The position numbers and the translations under genes are program-made. Under the pieces are notes generated by a model, which had not been told where the DNA came from, made no database searches, and worked only from the letters and a program-made list of their open reading frames with translations. DNA of 64,000 nucleotides from the NCBI GenBank assembly GCA_018857735.1, contig JABMCL010000188.1, positions 2,269,501 through 2,333,500 on the forward strand. The letters run 5' to 3'. Each line of letters starts with the position of its first letter. Within the stretch, counting starts at the first letter, position 1. The DNA comes from Alviniconcha marisindica. Its lineage: Eukaryota > Mollusca > Gastropoda > Provannidae. Of this stretch, positions 1 through 12,503 are shown piece after piece.

Positions 1-71
1 TACTGAATCTGGTGGTGTTTTTCTCAAAAATGTACTTAAAGCGCTAAATCTGGATTACGCTTCAGTGGGGT

Positions 72-101
<30 letters not shown>
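72..101. repeat. Poly-G run of about 30 bases
   Basis: An uninterrupted G homopolymer inside a longer G-rich stretch. It is a candidate quadruplex, and its exact length is unreliable in any assembly. Confidence 0.95.
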
Positions 102-102
<1 letters not shown>

Positions 103-164
103 GGGGAGAGAGGGGGGAGTGGGGGTAGGGGTTGGGTGAAGGGACAAAATTGTCCTTGAAAGTA

Positions 165-480
165 TGAAGGTAGTAAATATAATGTACTCAGATTGTAGAC
201 ACTAAATAATTATAATGTACTCAGTATGTAAACTGTAAATGCAATGTACTCACTATGTAAACAGTGAAGGTAATGTACTCAATATGTAGACAGTAAACAC
301 AATGTACTCAGTATGTAGACAGTAAATGCAATGTACTCAGTATGTAAACAGTGAAGGTAATGTACTCAATACGTAGACAGTGAAGGTAATGTACTCAGCA
401 TGCAGACAGTAAATGTAATGACTCAGCATGTAGACAATAAATGCAATGTACTCAGTATGTAAACAGTAAACTACTACTCA
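165..480. repeat. ~30-bp array
   Basis: About ten units of aatgtactcagtatgtagac plus agtaaatgc. Confidence 0.93.
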
Positions 481-654
481 GCAAGGCAAACACTGATACA
501 AGCAATTCAGACAGAAGTAAAAGACAAATCCATGCAAATACAAATACACAGGTTACTGATCTAAGCACACAGTGAAGATCATGAACATGCCACATCATGG
601 TCAACACAGGCTAGTTCATGCAGTGTTGGAAGTGTGTGTTGCACATGAAAAAAA

Positions 655-842
655 GAAAGAAACCACACACATGCACACATGCACACACACGCACGCACGC
701 ACGCACGCATGCATGCACACACACACACCACAAACACAAAGTGACATACACAGACATGCAGATGGACATGCATACACACACACCAAAGACATAAACACAC
801 ACACACACACACATGCATGCATGCACACACGCACACACAAAT
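655..842. repeat. CA-rich microsatellite block
   Basis: CACACA and CATGCA repeats with short interruptions. Confidence 0.95.
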
Positions 843-939
843 AGAGAAAAGTGACTGATTATGATTCTCGAGCACTACTAAAAAAAAAATATGCATATAA
901 AAAAGACATACATGGGGGGAAAAAGATGCCCCAACAATA

Positions 940-1185
940 GGAAGCTAGATACAAAACACTGGTCACTGATACAAAACACTAGTCACTGATACAAAACACT
1001 AGTCACTGATACAAAACACTAGTCACTGATACAAAGCACTTGTCACTGATACAAAACACTGGTCACTGATACAAAACACTGGTCACTGATACAAAACACT
1101 AGTCACTGATACAAAGCACTAGTCACTGATACAAAACACTGGTCACTGATACAAAACACTAGTCACTGATACAAAACATTGGTCA
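940..1185. repeat. 20-bp array
   Basis: Twelve copies of cactgatacaaaacactagt-type units. Confidence 0.97.
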
Positions 1186-1467
1186 TCACATCACACACAA
1201 CTGACAAGAAGAAGAAGCAAGCAGTAGACAAAGAAAGTTCAGGGGGACATTTTGCGGGCTGCAGCACTGCCCAAGCTGGTGGGGACAGGCAGACGAACAG
1301 ACAGACACAGGCAGGAATACACACACATAAACGTACGCATGACACAAACACACAGGGAGACAGACAGCAAAGCTCTGGGGTTTGTCCATGATTGTCAACA
1401 GTTTTACCGATTTGTACACCGCAAGGATCCTCTTTCTTAATGCCAACAATGTGATACAGGTAGGAGC

Positions 1468-1585
1468 ATGCACGCACACACACACACGCACGCATGCACG
1501 CACACACACACACGCACGCATGCACGCACACACGCACGCATGCACGCACACACACACACGCACGCACGCATGCACGCACACACAC

Positions 1586-1616
<31 letters not shown>

Positions 1617-1745
1617 TACTGCACATATCCATATTTGTGCTGTACATCATATGACTGTACATTTGTGTTATGCTCGCAGACACTCCTGTTTCTTGACCTT
1701 CCACAGGCACACACAGACAGTTACAATTAGTGAAGCTAATGTGTG

Positions 1746-1789
<44 letters not shown>

Positions 1790-1908
1790 ACACACACACA
1801 CACAGGCAGATAGCTTGGGGGAGGGGAGGGGGCAGATGCATGTATGCACACAAGCAGGGACATACACACACACCTTTAGGCAAACATGGACACACACATG
1901 GACAAACA

Positions 1909-1972
<64 letters not shown>
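1468..1972. repeat. (CA)n and CACG tracts
   Basis: Three CA-rich blocks (1468-1617, 1751-1805, 1914-1972) separated by short unique DNA. They account for all THTHTH and VCVCVC frames here. Confidence 0.97.
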
Positions 1973-1973
<1 letters not shown>

Positions 1974-1974
1974 C

Positions 1975-2420
1975 CAAAAGTCAGACAAATACAAACCCAC
2001 AGACACACACACAGCCCAAAGTCAGACAAATACAAACCTACACACCCACAGAGTCCAAAGTCAAATACAAACCCACACACCCACAGAGCCCAAAGTCAGA
2101 CAAATACAAACCCACACACCCACAGAGTCCAAAGTCAAATACAAACCCACACACCCACAGACACCCACACAGCCCAAAGTCAGACAAATACAAACCCACA
2201 CACCCACAGAGCCCAAAGTCAGACAAATACAAACCCACACCCATACACCCACAGAGCCCAAAGTCAAATACAAACCCACACACCCACAGAACCCAAAGTC
2301 AAATACAAACCCACACACCCACAGAGCCCAAAGTCAGACAAATACAAACCCACACACCCACAGAACTCAAAGTCAGACAAATACAAACACCCACACCCAC
2401 AGACACCCACTGGAGACTAG
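1975..2420. repeat. ~37-40-bp array after a (CA)n tract
   Basis: About 11 units of cccaaagtcagacaaataca plus aacccacacacccacaga. Confidence 0.93.
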
Positions 2421-2429
2421 CCTTATGAG

Positions 2430-2835
2430 ACTGGTAACCTTACAAGGTTGCTTGCCCAAAAATAGTCCTTAGTGTCAACTAACCCTCAAAGCACCTCCAG
2501 CACCCACCCCTCTCGCAACCGCCACCATCACTCAACTCCAGCGTAAAGCCATCAAAAGGAGACTGAACATGGCGCCAACTGTGTCGTACTTCGTGCACGC
2601 AAATATAAAACCAGCACGGAGACTTTTACACGCACCCCATCAGTGAATGCAGGAGCATCAGTGAGAATGACCACCCCAAAAACAAGCCTGAGCAGTGTAA
2701 CCTCGTCCAATGCATCCTTTCTGTTACAGTGATGCTGTTGACAATTATGGATGACCCCTGTCTTATGACAGTCCTGTCAAACTGTAAGCCACTTACCACT
2801 GGGCGCATTCTTATGCGGCACTAGTAGAGAGAGAG
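2430..2835. other. Unique non-repetitive stretch, no gene recognised
   Basis: Ordinary-complexity DNA between arrays. A 60-codon minus frame matches nothing I recognise and does not resemble the missing NCKAP1 C-terminus. Confidence 0.6.
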
Positions 2836-2839
2836 GGAA

Positions 2840-3910
2840 CATGTTTGTGAATTGTGAACGGAAAACATAAAGTGACATACAGTACCATAAAACTAGAGTG
2901 ACTTGGCAACAGTAGAGAGAGACACACGTCTGTGAATTAAGAACAGAAAACATAAAGTGACGTACAGTACCATAAAACTAGATGACTGACTTGGCAACAG
3001 TAGAGAGAGACACACGTCTGTGAATTAATAACAGAAAACATAAAGTGACGTACAGTACCATAAAACTAGATGACTGACTTGGCACCAGTAGAGAGAAAGA
3101 GACACATGTCTGTGAATTAAGAACAGAAAACATAAAGTGACATACAGTACCATCAAACTAGATAACTGACTTGGCACCAGTAGAGAGAAAGAGACACATG
3201 TCTGTGAATTAAGAACAGAAAACATAAAGTGACATACAGTACCATCAAACTAGATAACTGACTTGGCACCAGTAGAGAGAGAGCACACACACGTCCTGTG
3301 AATTAAGAACAGAAAACATAAAGTGACTACAGTACCATAAAACTAGATGACTGACTTGGCACCAGTAGAGAGAAAGAACACACTCTGTGAATTAAGAACA
3401 GAAAACATAAAGTGACATACAGTACCATAAAACTAGATAACTGACTTGGCACCAGTAGAGAGAGACACACACACACGCCTGTGAATTAAGAACAGAAAAC
3501 ATAAAGTGACATACAGTACCATAAAACTAGATAACTGACTTGGCACCAGTAGAGAGAGAGAGACACACACACACGCGCCTGTGAATTAAGAACAGAAAAC
3601 ATAAAGTGACATACAGTACCATAAAACTAGATAACTGACTTGGCACCAGTAGAGAGAGAGACACACACACGTCTGTGAATTAAGAACAGAAAACATAAAG
3701 TGACATACAGTACCATAAACTAGATAACTGACTTGGCACCAGTAGAGAGAGAGACACACACACGTCTGTGAATTAAGAACAGAAAACATAAAGTGACATA
3801 CAGTACCATAAAACTAGATAACTGACTTGGCACCAGTAGAGAGAGAGACACACACACGTCTGTGAATTAAGAACAGAAAACACACAAGTGCAGTACCATA
3901 AAGCTAGATA
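2840..3910. repeat. ~80-95-bp array
   Basis: About 12 units containing agaacagaaaacataaagtg and actgacttggcaccagtaga, with a variable GA/CA spacer. Confidence 0.95.
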
Positions 3911-4079
3911 AGGATCTGGAGCTGAAGTGAGCAAAGGTCAAATTAACCAGCAGCAGAATACTAGGATGTCAATGACATTAAAAGACAAAGAAATCAAAGC
4001 AAGTGTGTCCTGTGCACACAAGTAGAGCAAATGTCTGAATGACTCACATTAAAAGGATGGGAGGAAAAAAAGGAATATG

Positions 4080-4290
4080 CACAATAACACCGTATTTATT
4101 ACTTCACAATGACACTGTGTTTGTTACTTCACAATGACACCTTATGTGTTACTTCACAATAACACCTTATTTGTTACTTCACAATGACACCTTATTTGTT
4201 ACTTCACAATGACACCTTATTTATTACTTCACAATAACACCTTCTTATTTGTTATTTCACAAAGATACCTTCTTATTTGTTACTTCACAA
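4080..4290. repeat. ~28-bp array
   Basis: About seven units of ttacttcacaatgacacctt plus atttg. Confidence 0.92.
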
Positions 4291-4649
4291 TTAATGCCAA
4301 GTCAACTGTGAAGTTTACGTCACAGCAAAACACACCATGAAAATGTTGAACACAACCCCAATATCAAAAGTCCAACATACCTGAGCTAAAAAACAAACTC
4401 AGTCCATGTCCTACCTCTAAAGTCAACACACAGTCACAATATATGAACAATGCCAACACATCCCCAATGTTTTCAAAGAGACCAAGACATGATTATTCCA
4501 AATCACGTTATTCACGTCTGGTGAACTTTACAAAGGAGAGTTGGGAGTCAGCCCTGTTTGGCTTCCAGACTACTGGTGCGTTATTCAATAAGTCTTAGGT
4601 TTTTTTTTAAAGTAGGGGGGCGTGGAGGGTTAACATGTCCGTGAGAAAG

Positions 4650-5010
4650 CAACACAACTGTGAACTAAGCCACAATGTGAACACCTGGTGTGAACACGGC
4701 CACAATGTGATATGAGCACTTCATGTGAACACAGCCACAACATGTTGTGAACACAGCCGCAGTGTGAACACTTGGTATGAACATGACCACATTGTGAACA
4801 CTTGATGTGAACACAGCCACAATGCGATGTGAACACAGCCACAATGTGAACACTTGGTGTGAACATGGCCACAGTGTAAACACTCGGTGTGAACACAGCT
4901 GCAATGTGATGTGAACACGGCCACAGTGTGAACACTTGATGTGAACATGGGCACAATGTGAACACTCACTGTGAACACAGTCACAATGTGAACACTCAAT
5001 CTTATTCCAA
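4650..5010. repeat. ~25-bp array
   Basis: About 14 irregular units of gtgaacacagccacaatgtg. Confidence 0.92.
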
Positions 5011-5329
5011 CTGCTCTGTTCTCTACACAACAGGCTGCCAGCGTGTCAGACACTCAAGAGTTAAAAAAAATAAAAATTATACTAGGTCTCTTTAAGTAAG
5101 GGGAAGGGGGTGGAGTGAGCACATAAAAGAGAAAGCCACACAAATGTGAACACAGCCACAAGGTGAACACTCAGTCTTACTTCCAACTGCTCTGTTCTCT
5201 AAACAAAACAAAAAAAATGTAAAAAAGACAAAAGTAAGAAATCTCAGTCAGTAAAACAAATGTTCCAATTCCTCAAAACCAGAAAACAACAGAAATGTTC
5301 ATGTTTTCAAGCCAGCTTGCTTCTTTAAG

Positions 5330-5650
5330 TAAGTAAACATGGTGCTTAACGTCCACAGAAACCATAAGGTTTATTAGGGACGGGGAGAAGGAGGGGGGTA
5401 GGTGGGGAGGGGGGAAAGAGGGAGATTATATACCCATCGCTCTGCTGTCATGACCAGAATGATTCCTGCATTAAGGTGGGCAGCGATGAGAGCCATTTTA
5501 ATGTTTCAGTAGGAAGTGATGGACAAAGTCACAGGACAGTGTCCACAAACCACAACCTTTTTGAAGAGAAAGGAGAGCCGAAGCAGATTCGAAGCCAGGT
5601 CCTTCCGCTTACCAGCCTAACGCCTTACCGCTAGGCCAAACCGGCTCATG
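5330..5650 (-). mobile_element. tRNA-headed SINE, reverse orientation
   Basis: The minus strand starts GAGCCGGTTTGGCCTAGCGG (tRNA A-box-like) then TAAGGCGTTAGGCTGG. A degenerate B box (GGCTTCGAATC) follows, then the AAAAAGGTTGTGGTTTGTGG body. It ends at AAGCACCATGTTTACTT. The same body occurs at 20785-21130 on the plus strand. Confidence 0.85.
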
Positions 5651-6165
<515 letters not shown>

Positions 6166-6299
6166 GACAAACAAATCAAAAGAAGAGCACATGAGCAAAT
6201 ATTTCTCTGGATCACCCAAAAAGCTGTAAAGGTAACTTTCTCAAAACAAAATACCTGTAAAACAAAGAAACAAAAGACGAACAAGACTAAATAGACACA

Positions 6300-6600
6300 G
6301 AACATATGCAGGTCAATAAGTGTGTGGTTTTGTGGGAGGAGAGGGGGGGGGGGGGTACCATTGAGTCAACTGCATATGTTATAACTTGCATCAGCACATA
6401 GGAATAAAAAGACTAAACAGACACAGAACATATGCAGGTCAATAAGTGTGTGGTTTTGTAGGGGGAAGGGGGGGGGGTACCATTGAGTCAACTGCATATG
6501 TTATAACATGCATCAGCACATAGGAATAAACAAGGAACAAGAAAACAGACACACTTAAAGGTGGACAGATTTTGAAATCAACATACAGACGCACAAAGGT
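6300..6600. repeat. ~115-bp direct duplication
   Basis: A segment starting agacacagaacatatgcagg and running through a poly-G stretch to cagcacataggaataaa occurs twice in a row. Confidence 0.9.
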
Positions 6601-6609
6601 ACTTAGATC

Positions 6610-7065
6610 TGAAATGCACATGCAAACAATTTTATTTCAAATGCACATACAGACGCACAAAATGGTAGCTAGAGTTGAAATGAACACAAAGACAACACAA
6701 AAGTAGACTTGAAATGAACATATTCAATTTTTCACAAGTGAAACCCTATTTTATCAACATTAACACATGGCATGTCTCACACTGTACTACTGAAGATGCC
6801 TGCTGTTACAGCCGATGCTTTCCGATACAAAGACACCATGATGCGGTCATTACCAGATGAATATTGCGCTTTAAAACATGCGTTATGCCAACAGAGCATA
6901 AGCACTTTACCCTACTGTGAAACTACAAGAACAGTGCAATATTTGACAAAGCGGAGGCCCCACTGTCACAGCAAAGTCAGCAGTGAAGGAAGACTGTGCA
7001 GGTCACATCTGTACAGCTGCTTTCTCCAGCCAGTTTTTGCCAAGCCACACGCATGCAGTTACCCT
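6610..7065. other. Unique intron sequence, nothing recognised
   Basis: Contains the non-repetitive first half of a 159-codon plus-strand frame with no recognisable domain. I see no basis for calling a gene. Confidence 0.6.
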
Positions 7066-7069
7066 GTGT

Positions 7070-8660
7070 TCCAAAGCCACAAGCATGCTCTAGGGCTGCT
7101 GCCACTGTCAGGTTCTGATGCTCTAATAGTAATACCACATACACCTGCCACTCTGTCAGGCTCTAATGCTCTAATACCACATACACCTGCCACTCTGTCA
7201 GGTTCTAATGCTCTAATACCACATACACCTGCCACTCTGTCAGGCTTTTAATGCTCAATAGTAATACCACATACACCTGCCACTCTGTCAGGTTCTAATG
7301 CTCTAATACCACATACACCTGCCGCTCTGTCAGGTTCTGATGCTCTAATACCACATACACCTGACACTCTGTCAGGTTCTGATGCTCTAATAGTAATACC
7401 ACATACACCTGCCACTGTGTCAGACTTCAATACAATAGTAATACCACATATACCTGCCACTCTGTCAGGTTCTAATGCTCTAATAGTAATACCACATACA
7501 CCTGCCACTGTGTCAGACTTCAATACAATAGTAATACCACATACACCTGCCACTCTGTCAGACTCTAATGCTCTAATAGTAATACCACATACACCTGACA
7601 CACTGTCAGACTCTAATGCTCTAATAGTAATACCACATACACCTGACACTCTGTCAGACTCTAATGCTCTAATAGTAATACCACATACACCTGCCACTCT
7701 GTCAGGCTCTAATGCTCTAATAGTAATACCACATACACCCGACACTCTGTCAGGCTCTAATGCTCTAATAGTAATACCACATACACCTGCCACTCTGTCA
7801 GACTCTAATAGTAATACCGCATACACCTGCCACTCTGTCAGGCTCTAATACCACATATACCTGCCACTCTGTCAGACTCTAATGCTCTAACAGTAATACC
7901 ACATACACCTGCCACTCTGTCAGACTCTAATACCACATACACCTGCCACTCTGTCAGACTCTAATACCACATACACCTGCCACTCTGTCAGGCTCTAATA
8001 CCACATATACCTGCCACTCTGTCAGACTCTAATGCTCTAATAGTAATACCACATACACCTGACACATCTGTCAGACTCTAATGCTCTAATAGTAATACCA
8101 CATACACCTGCCACTCTGTCAGACTCTAATGCTCTAATAGTAATACCACATACACCTGCCACTCTGTCAGACTCTAATACCACATACACCTGCCACTCTG
8201 TCAGACTCTAATGCTCTAACAGTAATACCACATACACCTGCCACTCTGTCAGACAAGCTCTAATACCACATACACCTGCCACTCTGTCAGACTCTAATAC
8301 CACATACACCTGCCACTCTGTCAGACTCTAATGCTCTCAGTAATACCACATACACCTGCCACTCTGTCAGACTCTAATACCACATACACCTGCCACTCTG
8401 TCAGACTCTAATACCACATACACCTGCCACTCTGTCAGACTCTAATGCTCTAATACCACATATACCTGCCACTCTGTCAGACTCTAATACCACATATACC
8501 TGCCATTCTGTCAGACTCTAATGCTCTAACAGTAATACCACATACACCTGCCACTCTGTCAGGCTCTAATGCTCTAATACCACATATACCTGCCACTCTG
8601 TCAGACTCTAATACCACATATACCTGCCATTCTGTCAGACTCTAATGCTCTAATACCGCA
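7070..8660. repeat. Modular 25-48-bp array in the last NCKAP1 intron
   Basis: About 38 copies of a constant module, cacatacacctgccactctg plus tcag. They are joined by one of several linkers (ctctaatac, ctctaatgctctaatagtaatac or ttcaatacaatagtaatac). No coding meaning is apparent. Confidence 0.95.
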
Positions 8661-8754
8661 TCTCTACCATACCCCGCCTTTCTTAACAACCATGCCCCAC
8701 CACTACAAAACTCATTTCATATCAGTTTACCTATATCTCAGAGGCTACACTTCA

Positions 8755-8900
8755 GACAAAGAGAGACACACAGAAGGTGGGGGAAGGGGGGGGGAGAAGA
8801 GGGGGAGGAGAAGAGTGAGGTGGGAAAAAGGAGATGGGGAGGGGTGGAGGGAGGGTAGAGAAGGGAGGGGGGGGGGGGGGGGGGGGGGGGAGGCGGGAGA
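8755..8900. repeat. G-rich/poly-G tract
   Basis: Purine-rich DNA with a run of about 20 G near 8870-8890. It gives spurious proline-rich frames on the other strand. Confidence 0.95.
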
Positions 8901-9059
8901 TGGAGTCGAAAGACGGGAGACAGACAGATGAGCAAAAACAACAAACACAGAAAAACAGACTTATACTCTCAGAAGGAGAAAAAAAATCAAAAAAAATCCC
9001 CAAAACACACCAACAGCACAGCAAACAAAGTTTACATGATAACTTAGTGTGGAGTTACA

Positions 9060-9120
<61 letters not shown>
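9060..9120. repeat. (GA)n microsatellite
   Basis: Uninterrupted AG dinucleotides of about 55 bases. They are followed to about 9350 by loose cacacaaagagagca-type repeats. Confidence 0.98.
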
Positions 9121-9121
<1 letters not shown>

Positions 9122-9462
9122 GAGGCAAAGTGCCAGGTCATCAAAAAAACAGCATGGGGTCACACAAAGAGAGCACGCAGTCACACAAAGCACACAGTCA
9201 TGAAAAGGCAGAGCATGAAGTTACACAGAGCATGGAGTCACACACAGCAAAGACAAGAGTATGGAACTATACAGAGAGCACGGAATCACGCTGATACAAG
9301 ACAGGGTTATGCCGAGCACGGAGTCAAACAAACAGCGTGAAGTTACAGAAAGGCAGAGCATAGCACCACAAGAAAACTGCACATTGCCATTAACTCCCCG
9401 CCCCCACCCCCCACCCCCACCCCCCGCACACATTCAATGGACAGGAAACGGGTGAAACTTAC

Positions 9463-9556
9463 TCTGCAGCTTGCGAGACAAGTCTCGCATCATGTCTGGT
9501 TTGTCAAAGCTGGTACGGAGCTGAATCAGCGTCTCCTTGTTGGCAACCACAATTTT
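9463..9556 (-). CDS. NCKAP1: NCKAP1 exon 24 (last exon in window)
   Basis: Thirty-one codons, [20 protein letters not shown] then [11 protein letters not shown], matching [20 protein letters not shown]. The donor CTGCAGA|GTAAGT opens an intron that runs off the left edge. Confidence 0.93.
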
Positions 9557-12467
9557 CTGTACAAAGAAAACAGACATCCCATCAAACAAAATCAGAAACG
9601 CAGTCTCATACGTAACGTGGCCATGCTGCAAGAAGGTGCTGTCTTTTATATCTTTCTTTTTGGTGTCTGTGTTTGTTTTGCAGTTATAACCATCGCTGTT
9701 TGTGCTCTTCTTGTTCTTGCTATTGCTGCTGTTGTTATCAGCTTATCAGGACACTAAGACCTTTCCCTGGCATGCAGCACAAGCAGAAATGAAAGCTATC
9801 AACAGTTTACAGACACCAAAGGTCACAGACACCAAAGGTCACAGGTCACAGAAACCAAAAGTCACAGATCACAGAGGCCACAGGTCACAGAAACCAAAGG
9901 TCACAGATCACAGAAGGCACAGGTCGCAGAGGCCACAGGTCACAGAAGCCACAGGTAACAGAGGCCACAGGTCAGAGGCCATAGGTCACAGAAGCCACAG
10001 GTCACAGAAGGCCACAGAAGCCACAGGTCACAGAACCTACAGGATGAGAGAACCCACAGGCCACAGAAGGCCACAAGCCACAGGCCACACGGACCGACCC
10101 ATCAACCCACCTTGAGCTCGTCCACCTGGCTGGCAATGCTCAGCATCAGCCTCTCGCCCATGAACTTCATGCCGTAGGGACCAATCAGCTCCGCCAGTGC
10201 ACGCAGCTCCATCAGGTCAGCGTACTCCTCTGCCGCAAAGTTCTGCTGCCCATCGGCAGTCGCCACGGTGACAAAAGCCTTTTGGCGAGGGGAGTACACG
10301 ATCTGTCCAGCATTGCAGGTCGCTCGACGCAGAAGAACTTCAAGGTACCTGTCAGAGGGAGTTAACAATTAATACGTCAGATGCATGTCGTAAAGAGGTT
10401 AATGATTCAGGACCCTGTCACAGAGAGGTTAATGATTCAGATACCTGTCATAAAGTAGTTAATGGTTCAGGTATCTGTCATGAAGAGGTCAATGATTCAG
10501 GTGCATGTCTTGAAGAGATTAATGATTCAGGTGCATGTGCCAAAGTGTTTAATGATTCAGTCACCTTTCAGAAAAGGCTTAGATTCAGGTACCTGTCATG
10601 AAGAGGTAATGATTCAGGTACCTGTCATGAATGTGTTAGTGATTCTGGTACCTGCCATGAATATATTAATGATTCAGGTACCTGCCATGAATATGTCAAT
10701 GATTCAGGTACCTGTCATGCAAAGGTTAACGATTCAGGCACCTGTCATGAAGAGGTTAATGATGCAGGTACATGTTGTGAAGAGGTTAATGACTCAGGTC
10801 TGTCATAAACAGATTAATGATTCATGTACCTGCCATACAAAGGTTAATGATTCAGGTAACTGTCATGACGAGGTTAATGACTCTGATCTGTCATAAAAAG
10901 ATGAATGATCCCTGTACCTGTCATGCAAAGGTTCGTGATTCGGGTACCTGTCGTGCAGAGGTTAATGACAGAGCATCTTACCAGTTTGTGTAGTTGGCAG
11001 TGATGGTCTTTTCCCCTGTAGCATCTGTGCTCTGTGTCTGCTGTGGTAAAACATTGTTGAAGACGCGGGCAATGTCGATGTGCACTGCAGTAAAAAATAC
11101 ACATCACTGTCAATAATCTCAAAACAACACACAAATACAAATCACTGTCACTGACCTCACAGGTACAACACAAAACACCACACTCTTACTGAAATCTCAG
11201 CATCACTTCTTTATCAAACATAACACAAAAAAGAGCATCACTACAGCACGTCACAGACACCCAAAAAACGACAAAACCCACAGACAACCTCTTACAAACA
11301 GCATAGACACAGGCTTACCATAGTTTTCAAGTCCCTGCAGCACGTTCATGTAAGCGCGGACTCCATTCAGCAGCTCAGATGGCTTGGCTATTTCTGTTGT
11401 CTCTGGGTTGTACATCATCATACCAACCAATGCCCTGAAAACACAGCAGTCACAGTTTGGGTCTACTGGCAGAGTACATCATCATACCAACCAGCGCCCT
11501 GAGAACACAGCAGTTATAATTTGGGTCTACTGGCAGAGTACATCATCATACCAACCAGCGCCCTGAGAACACAGCAGTTACAATTTGGGGCTACTGGCAG
11601 AGTACATCATCATACCAACCAGCGCCCTGAGAACACAGCAGTTATAATTTGGGGCTACTGGCAGAGTACATCATCATACCAACCAGCACCCTGTGAACAC
11701 AGCAGTTATAATTTGGGGCTACTGGAAGAGTACATCATCATACCAACCAGCGCCCTGATAACACAGCAGTCACAGTTTGGGTCTACTGGAAAAGTGCATC
11801 ATCATACCAACCAGCACCCTGAGAACACAGCAGTCACAGTTTGAGTCTACTGGAAGAGTACATCATCATACCAACCAGCACTCTGAGAACACAGCAGTTA
11901 TAATTTGGGGCTACTGGCAGAGTACATCATCATACCAACCAGCACCCTGAGAACACAGCAATTATAATTTGGGTCTACTGGCAGAGTACATCATCATACC
12001 AACCAGCACAATGAAAACACAGCAGTCACAGTTTGGATCTAGTGGAAGAGTACATCATCAAACAAACCAGCGCAATAAAAACACAGCAGTCATAGTTTAG
12101 GGCTACTGAAGAGTACATCATCATACCAACCAACACAATGAAAACACAGCAGTCACGGTTTGGGTTTACTGGAAGAATACATCATCATACCAACCAACAC
12201 AAGGAAAGTGTCTTGAAAGCGGTAAGCATACAAACATAAGCAAACAACAACACTGACATACATCAACTAGCAACCCATTTGCACTAACAAAACATCCCAA
12301 ATGCACATACACACACCTGCACGCACACGCACATACACACACCTGCATGAGCGTGCATGCACGCACGCACACATGCACACACACACATGCACGCCATAAG
12401 TATGAGTCATGTTCCAATGTAAAATACAGTCCTATGTCTAAGACTAAGATAGGCAAAATAAAAGTTC

Positions 12468-12503
<36 letters not shown>

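Noticed and set aside
1468..2472. 334-codon Thr/His-rich frame
   Set aside because: Translation of (CA)n and a 37-40-bp array. Both strands stay open because of low complexity.
2626..2808. Possible 3' NCKAP1 exon in unique DNA
   Set aside because: Minus-strand translation shows no similarity to the expected C-terminal segments.
6772..7251. 159-codon plus-strand frame
   Set aside because: Second half is array-encoded. First half shows no recognisable domain or conservation signal.
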